Shown piece after piece: positions 1 to 9,154 of a stretch of DNA of 64,000 bases. The stretch's first letter is position 1. Every line of letters begins with the position of its first letter. The DNA is taken from contig NZ_CP072380.1 of the NCBI RefSeq assembly GCF_018128285.1, positions 1 through 64,000 on the forward strand, in the 5' to 3' direction. A program made the position numbers and the translations under genes. This stretch comes from Atopobium sp. oral taxon 416. Lineage in GTDB: Bacteria > Actinomycetota > Coriobacteriia > Coriobacteriales > Atopobiaceae. The notes under the pieces were generated by a model. That model was not told the DNA's origin, made no database searches, and saw only the letters and a program-made list of their open reading frames with translations.

Positions 1-304
1 ATTCCTGCCTTCTCGAGTTCCGAATTCAGGTCGTGAAGCACAAGCCTTGCCGAGTCCCTGCCGCTTTAAGGCTATGGCGCATCTTCGCGCTCGTCGTCGC
101 GTCCGGTACCTGCCCAGACATGAGGTCTAAGTGCACAGAAGCACTGCCAGGACCGGCAATCCAGGATAGCATCTTTAAGTTCCCTCGTCTGAGAGCCCAA
201 ACATGACCTGCAGCAGATACATCCTAAGCATCGTCTTTACAGCGTGCACATGCCTGACAAGAGCATGTTAGTGGTAGCTGGGTTTCACCAGTGCAATCCA
301 GCTA

Positions 305-1437
305 CTCGCTGTTAGACCATAATTGACCTAAGAAGGGCCCAAAAGTGTCCGGGCCTTTGCCTACAATGCATGTCGTCAAACAAAAACATCGAGGATCAAA
401 GGACCCGGATGGATCCAATGATACTGCAGCAGATCGCAAAGATGGGGATCGCTGAGAAGCGCGAGCTCTTAGAGAGGCTGAAGGCGCTCATAGCCAAGAA
501 GATGGCAGGCTCTGCCCTTGCGGGAACACCCAAGAGGTGCCCGAGGTGCAAATCACTCAGCTTCTATTGCAAGGGCCACGACGCGTGTGGCCTTAAGAGA
601 TGGAAGTGTTGCTCGTGAGGCAAGACCTTCTTTGTAAAGACAAGATCTGTCCTGGCTATGTCCAAGCCCACGGCTGCCACATGGGCCGCATATGCAAAGG
701 GCACGCTTGCAGGCATGTCCCTTAAGGGAGCTTACGGAAAGCTGCCATGTGAGCCTTAAGGACATTGTGGTTTCATGCGCATGAGGCTCTTCGAGATGAT
801 GCAGGCCGCTCTTGGCGCCTTCAGGTATGGACCCACCGTCTCCTGCCAAAAGATCGGGATCTACATCGACGAGTCGCTTACAGGCAACAGGGATAAGGTC
901 GGCCATCCAGATGCCCAAGGGAGGCGCACACGCACGGCCATGTTGTGCATTGCTGTGGCATATCGAACAAGAAGGTCTGCGTGGAGTGCTGTGCAAATGA
1001 CCTAGGAGACGAATATGCCGTCCTCTGCGGCAGGGGCAGGCCCGAGGATGGGGAGCTGACAGATGCCCTTTCAGGTATCGTCGACAGCTTATGGGTCGCC
1101 ACTGACGCCCATGCAGGCTATGCGCGTGGCTCTCCTCGCTTGGGGTCTTCAAGCACACGGCGAGCTTAGCCTCGTCAATGCGATGCAGCGAAGGCTGCGC
1201 GAGTTCCTGCTTTTTCCCATGGGGTCTTCTACGAAGTGGCTGGGGCACTTGTCTTGCCTGCTTTCTGTGGATAGAGCAGGTAAGGCATTCTGAGCGGGAG
1301 AAGAAGGATATACTCTCAGGACAGCTTGCAGAAGGCAGGTATGTTCCATACCAGGCGTGCGCTCATAGACATAGAGCAGCCCTTCTGGAGCTATTGGAAG
1401 GACAGGGGCGTCAGGTCAATCATGGTCTAACAGCGAG
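305..1437 (+). mobile_element. IS1595-type insertion sequence, copy A (1,133 bp)
   Basis: The ends are 25-bp inverted repeats starting CTCGCTGTTAGACCA, with one mismatch between left (305-329) and right (1413-1437). An 8-bp direct repeat TCCAGCTA lies immediately outside at 297-304 and 1438-1445, as expected for a target duplication. It sits inside an IS5-family transposase gene. An inverted copy of exactly the same length lies at 58834-59966. The zinc-ribbon transposase, end structure and 8-bp duplication all suit the IS1595 family. Confidence 0.88.
370..1402 (+). pseudogene. IS1595-type transposase, multiply broken (copy A)
   Basis: The first open segment (370-618, 82 codons) ends with a zinc ribbon, CPRCKSLSFYCKG through RWKCCS, followed by TGA where the second CxxC would place its last cysteine; GKTF follows in frame. 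A second stop (TAA) falls near 758. The frame then continues with FMRMRLFEMMQ and IDESLTGNRDK (the DDE aspartate region), shifts near 910 to HTHGHVVHCCG, passes TDAHAGYA and NAMQRRLREFLL, and shifts again to reach CFLWIEQ. At least two stops and two or three frame changes make an active product unlikely without recoding. Copy B carries the same lesions. Confidence 0.8.
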
Positions 1438-1689
1438 TCCAGCTATCCCACACAACGATCGCATCCATCTGCTCCAGGAGTGCCTCTTGTCTGGTCTTTC
1501 TCCTTTGACCCTGGAATTTAAGGTCCCCAAAGCTCATCTGGCTGCCCATATCTGCCTTTTGGATATGCTGGAATACGTTGCTGTAATTATAATATATCCG
1601 CAGGCAGATAGGCATTTATGTGGGGTATGGGCACTGCGTGGTTCGAGACATTTTAAGCCGGCGGCATACAGTGTGCGGCTACACTGGCC

Positions 1690-2215
1690 TCATCGAGCCG
1701 AATTAATCATCGTTTCCTTAGGTCTCTCAGAAGCTCTTAGAAAGGCTAAGGGAGGCCTTCTAAGCACTTCTGTCTGGGTAAGTGGGCAAACCGACACTGT
1801 CGTGGGGCCAACCTCTGCGTGCCTGTAGGTCTGCTCGAGCACTCCTTGTGGCTGCTCGTGGGCAGCAAGGGCGTGTGCGCTACCCAGCTCAGTATCCTTG
1901 AGAGGTCCCCGCTCAAGATGCTCACGCCTGATTGCGCCAAGCAGCTCTCCCGGCAGGGCTAAGGTTGCAAAAGCCTTGGGAGGTGTACAGTTTTGCTTCT
2001 GCGAGCCGCACCACCTGTGGCAGAAGCCGATAGTTAAGAACACCGATGTCCTCATCTGTGAGTTCTTCCCCTAAGGGCAGCGACTTTTCCTGGGTCTCAC
2101 ATAAGGAGGTACAACATGTCTTGGATCTGATCTGTGACAGGCCAAGGAAGGTATCAGGCTACAGGACGGCCAACGAGGTCTTTAGGGAGATCACTCAGCT
2201 TGACAATCTGCCGGT
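1690..2215 (+). pseudogene. IS30-family transposase remnant, copy A
   Basis: The C-terminal end of an IS30-type transposase can be read in pieces on the plus strand: FCEPHHLWQKP, then CEFFPKGSDFSWVS, then LDLICDRPRKVSGYRTANEV, the hallmark RPRK...GY.TP.EVF end of this family. The upstream half contains GQTDTVVGPTSA and is interrupted by stops and shifts. A closely similar remnant lies at 8690-9147. The N-terminal HTH is missing here. Confidence 0.72.
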
Positions 2216-2426
2216 GAAAATCCAGCTTTTATGAAGTGAGTATTATAACCCATTTTACTATCATGACGCAAGTCACTTCAAATTGCTGTGAAAATCTTTC
2301 TACTGTATGCTTCTAACTTCACAGATTAGTATGGAACTACACCATGAGGCCAGGTGGCAATCTAGTGTATGTTTGTGCGGCTGTATGCCCCTTGGCCGTA
2401 TTGCACCCGAGGGGATGTGTGTCTAA

Positions 2427-4535
2427 TTGAATGAACGGACCGTCCAGATTGTTTACATGCTCTCGAGATCATCTGAGGATTGTACTCTGGGGAGTCTTGC
2501 CGAAGAATTTGGGGTGTCCGAGCGGACTATCCGTAATGACATCAAATCTTTAAATAAATTTCTGGTGGAAACATCTTTGGGCGAGATTCATTTTGGTTCC
2601 GGTGGCTTAATTATGCTTCCGGATGACTTTCAGCGCGTCGAAAGCCTGCTTCCAGTGCGTGACAATGTTGCCTATAAGATGTCGAGCGACGAAAGAAAGT
2701 CGCTTGGAGCTGCGATTCTCATCGGAGCAAACTCCTATGTGACCTTAGCGGATATTGCGGAGCGCTTCTCTGTCAGCAGGGCTTCGATACTGAATGATCT
2801 CGATGGTATCAAACAGATAGTTAGCAGCGCAGGGCTAAAGGTTGAGTCGAAGCCAAGCCGCGGACTTCGAGTACACGGACCAGAGAGCCTAAAGAGAACG
2901 TTCCTCGTGAATTTCCTTGACGTGCGCTCTCCAATCGTGGAACAGTGGCTCCACTTTCCCGAAAACTCGTCAATTCGAGACGATACGATAATTGTGAAAA
3001 AGATTTTAAATGAGCAGTGTCATGCATACGGTTTGTTTATGCCGGATGCTACCTTTCTCAAGGCAACCAATTCTCTCTGTATCAGCGTGATGAGGAACCG
3101 ATCATCTCAGTTTCTAGAGATGCTCGAGGAGAAGGATGAAAATGGAGCAGATTATATAGATGAAGTTGGAGACTTCGAACGGAGTGTCATTTCATACGTC
3201 TCTCAGTATTGCAACGTCGAAATGAGCCGAGAAGAGGAAGTTTACTTCTCTTCCCTTCTCAAGTCTCTACGTTTCCATGGTGACCAGCAGTTCAATCTTG
3301 ACAATCTTCAGGTTCAAAAGATTACTCGGGCATTCATTCGTCGTATCTCTGAGGAGATTGCTGTCGATTTAAACGGGGATTATGACCTCTTCGAATACCT
3401 GTCGAACCACTTGGAGTCGATGTTTACTACGGAACCTTCTCACTTCCCGGAAAATCCAGCTCTTCGCGAGGTAGTTGAGGATCAGCCAATTATTTTGGCA
3501 GCCGTAAAGAAGAACCTCAGTATTCTTGAAGAATTTGCCGGTCGGGAAATTTCACCGATTGAGACGATGTACATCGCCTTGCATATTTGTGCAGCGCTCG
3601 AGAGGAGGAAGAATCGCGGGGTACGTCCGAGAGTTGTTGTTGTATGTGATGGGGGCGTTGGTACCTCGCAACTGCTCGCAGAAGAGCTTCGGGGCAGATT
3701 TGACATAAAAATCGTCAAGGTAATGCCCGCACACGATGTCCCATACATCGACACTTATCGAACGGATCTCGTGATCTCAACGGTTCCGCTGGACAACTGC
3801 CCAGTGGACTCCGTCCTCATCAAGCTTCCTATGAATGATCGCGAGTATCGCAGGGTAAGGGAGCGTCTAAACAGAATCGCTGCGTCTTCTGATCGAGTAC
3901 TAGACGACCGTCCTGAGGATTTTACAGCACAGAGACTACTTGAACATCTGGAGCCAATCATCAGACGCTTAGCTCCAGAGAATGACGATTTGCTCAAAGA
4001 GATTCGCCTTGAGGTGAGGAGATATTTTCGGGAGGCACAGCAACTCGAGGATCAAATCATTGCTCCGTATCTTCACCAACTTCTGCCACCGAGTCACATC
4101 AGAATTAACGTCGAAGCTTCCGATTGGCGCGAGGCCATCAGAGAATCTGCTCAGCCGCTGCTCGAAATGGGTTACATAGAAGAACGATATGTGGATGCAA
4201 TGATTGAAGATGCCGAGAAGTATGGACCCTATATGGCACTGTCGCCCGGTGTGGCTATTCCCCACAGTTCTCCAGAGAACGGCACGATAAAAATGGGAAT
4301 GAGTATGGTACGACTAGTTAATCCCGTGAACTTCGGGAGTGAAAGTAATGATCCTGTTGAGTTCATCTTCACGTTGAGTGCTGTTGATCGAAAGACGCAT
4401 TTACGTGCCTTTGCAAACCTCATAGATATGGTTTCAAAACCTGATATTGAATTCCTCGAAAAGTTAAGGAAGACCAATACTGCAGAAGAGGCTTCACGAA
4501 TAATCGAGAATTGCGAATTTCAGCTTGTGAGCTAA
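2427..4535 (+). CDS. PRD-containing transcriptional regulator with PTS EIIB and EIIA domains (BglG/MtlR/LicR type)
   Basis: This 702-residue protein has an N-terminal winged helix (GVSERTIRNDIKSLNKF), a second HTH (RFSVSRASILNDL), two PRD-like helical regions, a PTS EIIB-like domain with its cysteine in VVVCDGGVGTSQLL, and a C-terminal EIIA domain with its histidine in SPGVAIPHSSPENG. Family members sense sugar flux by phosphotransfer and activate a PTS operon. The start is TTG at 2427 with GAGGGG 12 bases upstream; the nearby ATG at 2431 is out of frame. The first PRD reads SLCISVMRNR where a histidine is often found, so its phospho-regulation may differ. No PTS permease or sugar gene lies nearby, and IS debris flanks it on both sides, so its target operon is unknown. 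Confidence 0.9.
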   Translation: MNERTVQIVYMLSRSSEDCTLGSLAEEFGVSERTIRNDIKSLNKFLVETSLGEIHFGSGGLIMLPDDFQRVESLLPVRDNVAYKMSSDERKSLGAAILIGANSYVTLADIAERFSVSRASILNDLDGIKQIVSSAGLKVESKPSRGLRVHGPESLKRTFLVNFLDVRSPIVEQWLHFPENSSIRDDTIIVKKILNEQCHAYGLFMPDATFLKATNSLCISVMRNRSSQFLEMLEEKDENGADYIDEVGDFERSVISYVSQYCNVEMSREEEVYFSSLLKSLRFHGDQQFNLDNLQVQKITRAFIRRISEEIAVDLNGDYDLFEYLSNHLESMFTTEPSHFPENPALREVVEDQPIILAAVKKNLSILEEFAGREISPIETMYIALHICAALERRKNRGVRPRVVVVCDGGVGTSQLLAEELRGRFDIKIVKVMPAHDVPYIDTYRTDLVISTVPLDNCPVDSVLIKLPMNDREYRRVRERLNRIAASSDRVLDDRPEDFTAQRLLEHLEPIIRRLAPENDDLLKEIRLEVRRYFREAQQLEDQIIAPYLHQLLPPSHIRINVEASDWREAIRESAQPLLEMGYIEERYVDAMIEDAEKYGPYMALSPGVAIPHSSPENGTIKMGMSMVRLVNPVNFGSESNDPVEFIFTLSAVDRKTHLRAFANLIDMVSKPDIEFLEKLRKTNTAEEASRIIENCEFQLVS

Positions 4536-4548
4536 AACAAAAGGCTCA

Positions 4549-5405
4549 GTCCTAAAACCTGTATGCAGACCCATCATGCCGCAGTATCGGAACCCTTCGA
4601 GTAGCGCCTGCTGGCAATCGAATATCTTGAGGAAGAAGTACTCGTCGTTAGGGTATCCCTAGCCTGCCCTCCTGAGCGTCTTGATCATTTGGTTGGTGCC
4701 TTCCACCTTCCCCGAGGATATCTGGTGTCTGGCATGCGCGACTATTCCCTCCATGTGGCTCTCCACGAGGCGGGCAACCCTGGCGAAGTGCCTGTCTTTC
4801 GTGCAGCGGCACGTGTCCACGATCCTCTCCATGGCAGCGCGCATCTCATCCGCATCGGTGCACGAATAGGCCTGTACGAGCATCTCATCTACGATGTCGC
4901 AGGCGGCAAGGAGCTCGTTTTGGGATATGAGGTACTCGTAGCGCTTCCTGGTCCCTCCCTTCTGCAGGGCCTCCTGCTTGCCGAAGAGGGCGCTTCCCCT
5001 TAAGACCACCTTGCCGGCGCATGCACCGCGCTCCTTCCTCTTCCTGGTGTCGGCACAGGACATAAGGATGTATGTGGAGTGCTTGAGGGCACGCGTGGCC
5101 TCGCTGTCGCCCTCCTCCTTAAGCCTTGCCTGCTTATCCTTCCTGACCTTACAGATGACCTTCTCGTTGAAGTTCTTGATGAGATGGAAGCAGTCGTAGA
5201 CGATGTCCAGGTGCGGGAACCTCTTAAGGAATGCGCGCCCGAAGTCCGCGTTCATGTCGCAGGCGATTGTCTTCAACGAGGTATGAATTACGCACGTCAC
5301 GGAATTCAGGATCCCTGCCGGCAAGGCCTGCCTCTCTCCCATAGTCGACTGCTTCGACGGCATACCCATAAGCTGGAGCGTCTCCTGCTCTCCCGATGCC
5401 GAGAT
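4549..5405 (-). pseudogene. ISL3-family transposase, C-terminal part
   Basis: On the minus strand the segment reads IACDMNADFGRAFLKRFP, IVYDCFHLIKNFNEKV and SSGKVEGTNQMIKTLRRAG, the DDE core and C-terminus of ISL3 transposases. A TAG stop breaks it at 4658-4660, after which GYPNDEYFFLKIFD continues in the same frame, so the stop replaces a tyrosine codon. The N-terminal half is missing, joined to an IS3 remnant near 5405. The plus-strand sequence at 4549 (GGCTCAGTCCTAAAACC) may be the terminal repeat. Confidence 0.8.
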
Positions 5406-5409
5406 GGCT

Positions 5410-5766
5410 AACTCGTCGCTTCTCGGCACATGCAGCCAGCTCGGGGAGGACGAGCATCCGATCGTCCACAGCGACCGCGGCTGCCACTACAGGTGGCCCG
5501 GATGGATCGGCATCTGCAGCGAATATGGCCTCAGGAGATCGATGTCGCGCAAGGGCTCAAGCCCCGACAATGCCAGGGCGGAGGGACTGTTCGGAAGGCT
5601 GAAGGTGGAGTTCTTCTACGGATGCGACTGGACGGGAGTCACGATGGAGAGGTTCATGGAGCTTCTGGACGAGTATCTGGTATGGTATCGGGACGAGAAG
5701 ATCAAGAGCGATCTCGGATACAGGAGCCCCATGCAGTACCGGAAGGATCTGGGGCTGGCAGCGTAG
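5410..5766 (+). pseudogene. IS3-family transposase orfB, C-terminal fragment
   Basis: The open segment carries HPIVHSDRGCHYRW, SMSRKGSSPDNARAEGLFGR and the C-terminal YLVWYRDEKIKSDLGYRSP, which form the last two catalytic blocks of IS3 OrfB integrases. The first third of the catalytic domain and all of orfA are missing. The apparent start near 5404 lies in the fused ISL3 sequence, so this is a deletion junction rather than a gene start. Confidence 0.82.
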
Positions 5767-6022
5767 GAATCAGGTCCAAATTAACCATCGCAGTTCCGAT
5801 TGGCAGCTTCTAGATTGCCATTAACAACACCCCAGGAGCCCTCGAGGGGCAGGGGCAGACGGCTATCCGCGGGCGTCCGGTCGGCGGGTCGGAAAGTACG
5901 TGCGCCAATCCTAATCCGTCGGTAACGATCAGGGTTGAGATATTCGAATTAACCGCGTCTCAAACTGTAATGGACGACTAGTACTTTCTCCCTCTTTCCT
6001 TACAATTGTTGCATTTATGTAT
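5767..6022. other. Gene-free spacer between IS3 remnant and the GntR cassette
   Basis: No supported gene. The first bases probably include the IS3 end. The stretch becomes AT-rich after about 5940, consistent with a promoter for the downstream operon. Confidence 0.5.
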
Positions 6023-6045
6023 TACTGTATCTAATATATACAGTA
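6023..6045. promoter_or_regulatory. Palindromic operator candidate upstream of the GntR regulator
   Basis: TACTGTAT and ATACAGTA form a perfect 8-bp inverted repeat separated by 7 bases, ending 24 bases before the regulator's start codon. Palindromes of this kind just upstream of a GntR gene are usually autoregulatory. An AGGAGG ribosome-binding site follows at 6056-6061. Confidence 0.68.
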
Positions 6046-6069
6046 CATTAATCGTAGGAGGCGCACATC

Positions 6070-6462
6070 ATGCTCCTGAAGCTGGACTTCTCAGACACGA
6101 CCCCTATCTACCGGCAGGTCCGGAATCAGATCGTGCGGGCCATAGCGGAAGGCGAGCTTGCACCGGGCGAGCGTCTCCCGACCGTCCGAGCCCTCGCATC
6201 GGAGTGCGGCATCAACGTCATGACCGCAAGCAAGGCCTACCAGCTCCTCAAGCAGGAAGGGCACGTACAGGGAGACCGGCACGGCGGCACCTTCGTAGCA
6301 GAACCGGACGCTGGATCAGGTCCCAGCCCTGCCGCCGTGGAGTCGCTGCGGCTGTCGCTGGACGAGCTCGTAGCGGGCGGCATGTCGAGTGAGGACGTGC
6401 TTGCGCTCTGCGGACACCTCCTGGACGAAGCTTCCTCTCGAAGAGATAGGAGTCTGCAATGA
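6070..6462 (+). CDS. GntR-family (YtrA-type) transcriptional regulator
   Basis: This 130-residue protein has an N-terminal GntR winged helix (PIYRQVRNQIVRAIAEGEL, GERLPTVRALASECGIN, TASKAYQLLKQEG) and only a short helical C-terminal tail. That small-tail layout is typical of the YtrA subfamily, which usually represses an adjacent membrane or ABC operon. The ATG has AGGAGG eight bases upstream. The stop overlaps the next start (ATGA), so the pair is translationally coupled. GC is visibly higher here than in the replication genes, pointing to acquired DNA. The palindrome at 6023-6045 is its likely operator. Confidence 0.9.
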   Translation: MLLKLDFSDTTPIYRQVRNQIVRAIAEGELAPGERLPTVRALASECGINVMTASKAYQLLKQEGHVQGDRHGGTFVAEPDAGSGPSPAAVESLRLSLDELVAGGMSSEDVLALCGHLLDEASSRRDRSLQ

Positions 6463-7829
6463 GTTCCGTTTCCGCAATCTGGCTTTTGTGCTGCTGGCTT
6501 CCCATCCCCATATGGCTCACGCTCAGGAACAGCGCCCGCTTCAAGAAGAACATCGCAGTGGGAGTGACGCTGCCGCGCGAGGCACAGGGAGACGAACAGG
6601 TCACGGCAATCCTCTCGGGTTATCGCCGCTGGCAGCTCGCCTGCGCCGCCGCGCTTGTAACCATCGCCCTGGCGGGCGCCGTCGTGGGGTCAGTTCGCAC
6701 GCTTGCGGGGCCGCTCGCCGTCTGCTGGAGCATTTGGGTCCTCGTCGCCTGCATCGCCCCCGAGGTCGTCTTCGCGCTCGCAAACGCAAGGCTTGCCGCC
6801 CTGAAGGGCGAACGCGGGTGGCGGCACAGGGGGGAGAGTGGAGATCAGCGCATCACGGTGGCCGACATCACCACGGCTGCCCAGCCCCCGATGCGCACCT
6901 CGAACGCTTGGTTTCTCCTCTCCGTCGCAGCCAGCTTGGCGCCTGTGTTGCTCGACCGCGGGAGCTTGCCGGTCTACTTGCTCTCCGCTGTCGGCGCGCT
7001 CGCAACGTGGGCGATCTTCCGCTGGTGCTACCGCGACCGCAGCGAGGTAGTGGACGCCAACGAGGCTCTCACACAGGCGCTCACGCGCATCCGGAGACGC
7101 GCCTGGGGGCACGTGGGCCTAGTCGCGGCCGCATCGTTCGCGCTCATGAGCTGGCTGCAACTCCTCTTCCAGGGCTCGCCCACCTTGTACCTCGTGAGCA
7201 TGGTTCTGCTCACCGCGGCCTTGGTCATCACCTCCTTCGCGGCCGAGATGCGCGTGCGGGGCCTTCAGGAACGCCTCACAAGGGGCAGCGGGGAGGGGTT
7301 CTACGTCGATGAGGACGACCACTGGGTCTTTGGGCTCCTCTACTTCAACCCCGACGACTCCAGCCTCATGGTGAACGACCGCGTAGGAGTCGGCACGTCG
7401 ATCAACTTCGCGCGGCCCGCTGGAAAGGCGATAGCGGCGGCGCTCGCGCTCGCGCTGCTCTGCCTGCCCCTGACCGGCGTGTTCATCGCCGAGGAGCTGT
7501 CGGCGCCGGTCACGCTGGAGCTCTCCGGACAAACGGTCCGCGCGAACCATGCGATGACGGACTACGAGGTCGCTGTCGGCGACGTGGCTTCCGTCGAGGT
7601 GCTTGACCGGCTCCCAGATATGACGCGCACGTTCGGAGGCTCCGCGGACACCTTCCTTGAGGGTGACTTCTCGAGTGAGGAGTACGGGCCTCTCAAGGTG
7701 TGCCTGAACCCCGAAGCGGGCCCGTGGCTCCTTGTGCGCACGAAGGACGGCACAGCCTACCTCCTGGGAGCGAACGACCCTGCCCAGACAACTGCTGCCC
7801 TTGAGGAGCTTGAGGCAAACGAGCGCTAA
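6459..7829 (+). CDS. DUF5808-like multi-pass membrane protein
   Basis: The product has 456 residues. Hydrophobic segments occur near residues 5-20, 58-80, 85-110, 145-180, 210-250 and 310-335. Before the last of these lies YVDEDDHWVFGLLYFNPDDSSLMV followed by GVGTSINFARP, the signature block of DUF5808-type proteins. The C-terminal ~120 residues are soluble and resemble a PH-like fold (SGQTVRANHAM ... LLVRTKDGTAYLLGANDP). Such proteins usually accompany a YtrA-type regulator; the function is not established, with cell-envelope stress an inference. The start overlaps the regulator's stop. The high GC is out of line with the chromosome. Confidence 0.82.
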   Translation: MSSVSAIWLLCCWLPIPIWLTLRNSARFKKNIAVGVTLPREAQGDEQVTAILSGYRRWQLACAAALVTIALAGAVVGSVRTLAGPLAVCWSIWVLVACIAPEVVFALANARLAALKGERGWRHRGESGDQRITVADITTAAQPPMRTSNAWFLLSVAASLAPVLLDRGSLPVYLLSAVGALATWAIFRWCYRDRSEVVDANEALTQALTRIRRRAWGHVGLVAAASFALMSWLQLLFQGSPTLYLVSMVLLTAALVITSFAAEMRVRGLQERLTRGSGEGFYVDEDDHWVFGLLYFNPDDSSLMVNDRVGVGTSINFARPAGKAIAAALALALLCLPLTGVFIAEELSAPVTLELSGQTVRANHAMTDYEVAVGDVASVEVLDRLPDMTRTFGGSADTFLEGDFSSEEYGPLKVCLNPEAGPWLLVRTKDGTAYLLGANDPAQTTAALEELEANER

Positions 7830-8489
7830 GGGCAGGCGGCGGTTCACGGGGAGACTCGAACATGCCGTCGGCTTAAGGATAATACACAGTGCCGTACTCT
7901 CTTGAAGGCGGCGCAGTGCGTCTTTCTGATAAGGCCATCGCATCGGTGACAGCACTTCGAGAAACACAACGATCTTCGCTCTCGCATTACTATTGCCCTC
8001 CTTTGGGGCCTAATCCATCTCCGAAATCGACCGATCAGCGCAGTGAGAAGAGTGGAAAACGACGTTTCTAGAGTCCTGAAATCGGACTGAAAGCGGCGAA
8101 AAGCGCGCTTCCGGGCAGTTTTTCACTCTTCGCTCCTACCTGCGGCTTTGTAAAAAAGGGGCCGAAATAGCGAGGTGACTACATGGCACGGCACCAAACG
8201 CCCCCATAGCTAAAAACGCGGTGAAAACGCCCGTCACTGCTTTGGCAGGTTTTGGCATCTATTTGTCTCTCATCCAAACGAGTGTCATCGCGGCGGCCTC
8301 TTGAAAGCTATGCAGAAGTATTTTCCCAGTTCAACAGCAATAGAATTGCCCCCACGAGATCGTCTGAATTCGGGGCAGCTGTTGTTTTTCACTCCCGGAA
8401 AGTCCAGGTGTCTTTGTCCTAGTCGTGCCAATAGGTGCTAACCACTGCCAACAAGTGGGAAAGCTTGCAACTAGATGAAATGAGGATCC
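7830..8489. other. Gene-poor region with an imperfect palindrome
   Basis: No convincing gene. A 60-codon reading frame at 7889-8071 has no recognisable features. At 8043-8060 and 8118-8135 there is an imperfect inverted repeat (15 of 18 matches, core GAAGAGTG) around a GC-rich stretch, which may be a dispersed intergenic palindrome or small non-autonomous element. Confidence 0.45.
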
Positions 8490-8519
8490 AGCCTATTCCC
8501 ACGGCGCTACACTTATCTT

Positions 8520-9150
8520 AGCGCTGATGAGCGCAACAAGATCGCGAAGATGTACGTCAGGTACTACTCACCCAGCAACATCGCAAAGGCATTAGGGAAA
8601 CGATGATTAATGCCCATAACGTGTCAGAGAGGACCGACCACACGACTTTTCGCGGCCGGCATAGGCATTAATCATCGTTTCCCTAAGGGAGGCCTTCTAA
8701 GCACTTCTGTCTGGGTAAGTGGGCAAACCGACACTGTCATGGGGCCAACCTCTGCGTGCCTGTAGGTCTGCTCGAGTGCTCCTTGTGGCTGCTCGTGGGC
8801 AGCAAGGGCGCGTGCACTACCCAGCTCAGCATCCTTGAGAGGTCCTCGCTCAAGACACTCACGCCTGATTGCGCCAAGCAGCTCTCCCGGCAAGGCTAAG
8901 GTCGCAAAAGCCTTGGGAGGTGTAAAGTTTTACTTCTGTGAACCGCACCACCTGTGGCAGAAGCCGATAGTTAAGAACACCGATGTCCTCATCTGTGAGT
9001 TCTTCCCCTAAGGGTGTAGAGATTTTTCCTGGGTCTCACACAAGGAGGTGCAACATATCTTGGATCTAATCTGCGACAGGCCAAGGAAGGTATTAGGCTA
9101 CAGGACAGCCAACGAGGTCTTTAGGGAGATCACTCAGCTTGACAATCCAC
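8520..9150 (+). pseudogene. IS30-family transposase remnant, copy B, next to gyrA
   Basis: An N-terminal piece, DERNKIAKMYVRYYSPSNIAKALGKR then stop (8523-8606), resembles the IS30 HTH. After a 23-bp perfect inverted repeat (8592-8614 and 8664-8686) the central and C-terminal parts follow, ending with ICDRPRKVLGYRTANEVF. The remnant stops within a few bases of the gyrA stop codon on the opposite strand. It is close in sequence to copy A at 1690-2215 but lacks about 27 bases near 8684. Confidence 0.7.
8592..8686. repeat. Perfect 23-bp inverted repeat with a 49-base loop
   Basis: The arms at 8592-8614 and 8664-8686 are exact reverse complements. Part of the arm sequence (TTAATCATCGTTTCC) also occurs at the start of IS30 copy A near 1704. 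It may mark a rearranged IS end. Confidence 0.75.
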
Positions 9151-9154
9151 CCGG

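Larger units (their letters stand above)
1..1615 (-). pseudogene. IS5-family transposase, decayed, split by an IS1595 element and cut by the window start
   Basis: Read on the minus strand, the N-terminal part lies at 1615-1438 and contains SFGDLKF, a basic stretch and ALLEQMDAIVVWDSW, which matches the start of IS5-type DDE transposases. The frame resumes beyond the 1,133-bp insertion at 296 with WIALVKPSYH, then TMLRMYLLQV, LSDEGT and finally HDLNSELEKAG near base 10. Internal stop codons (for example after KPSYH) and frame changes show it is dead. The rest lies outside the window. The match is by remembered family motifs only. Confidence 0.75.

Noticed and set aside
553-1248. A 231-codon frame on the minus strand
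   Set aside because: It lies opposite the IS1595 transposase remnant and reads as low-information His/Arg/Ser-rich sequence; the same shadow occurs on copy B (58948-59718, plus strand).
6389-7312. A 307-codon frame overlapping the GntR and DUF5808 genes
   Set aside because: Arg/Gly/His-rich product typical of shadow frames in GC-rich DNA; the true frame has membrane segments and a DUF5808-like block.
7889-8071. A 60-codon frame after the DUF5808 gene
   Set aside because: No ribosome-binding site or recognisable domain; it overlaps the palindromic element.
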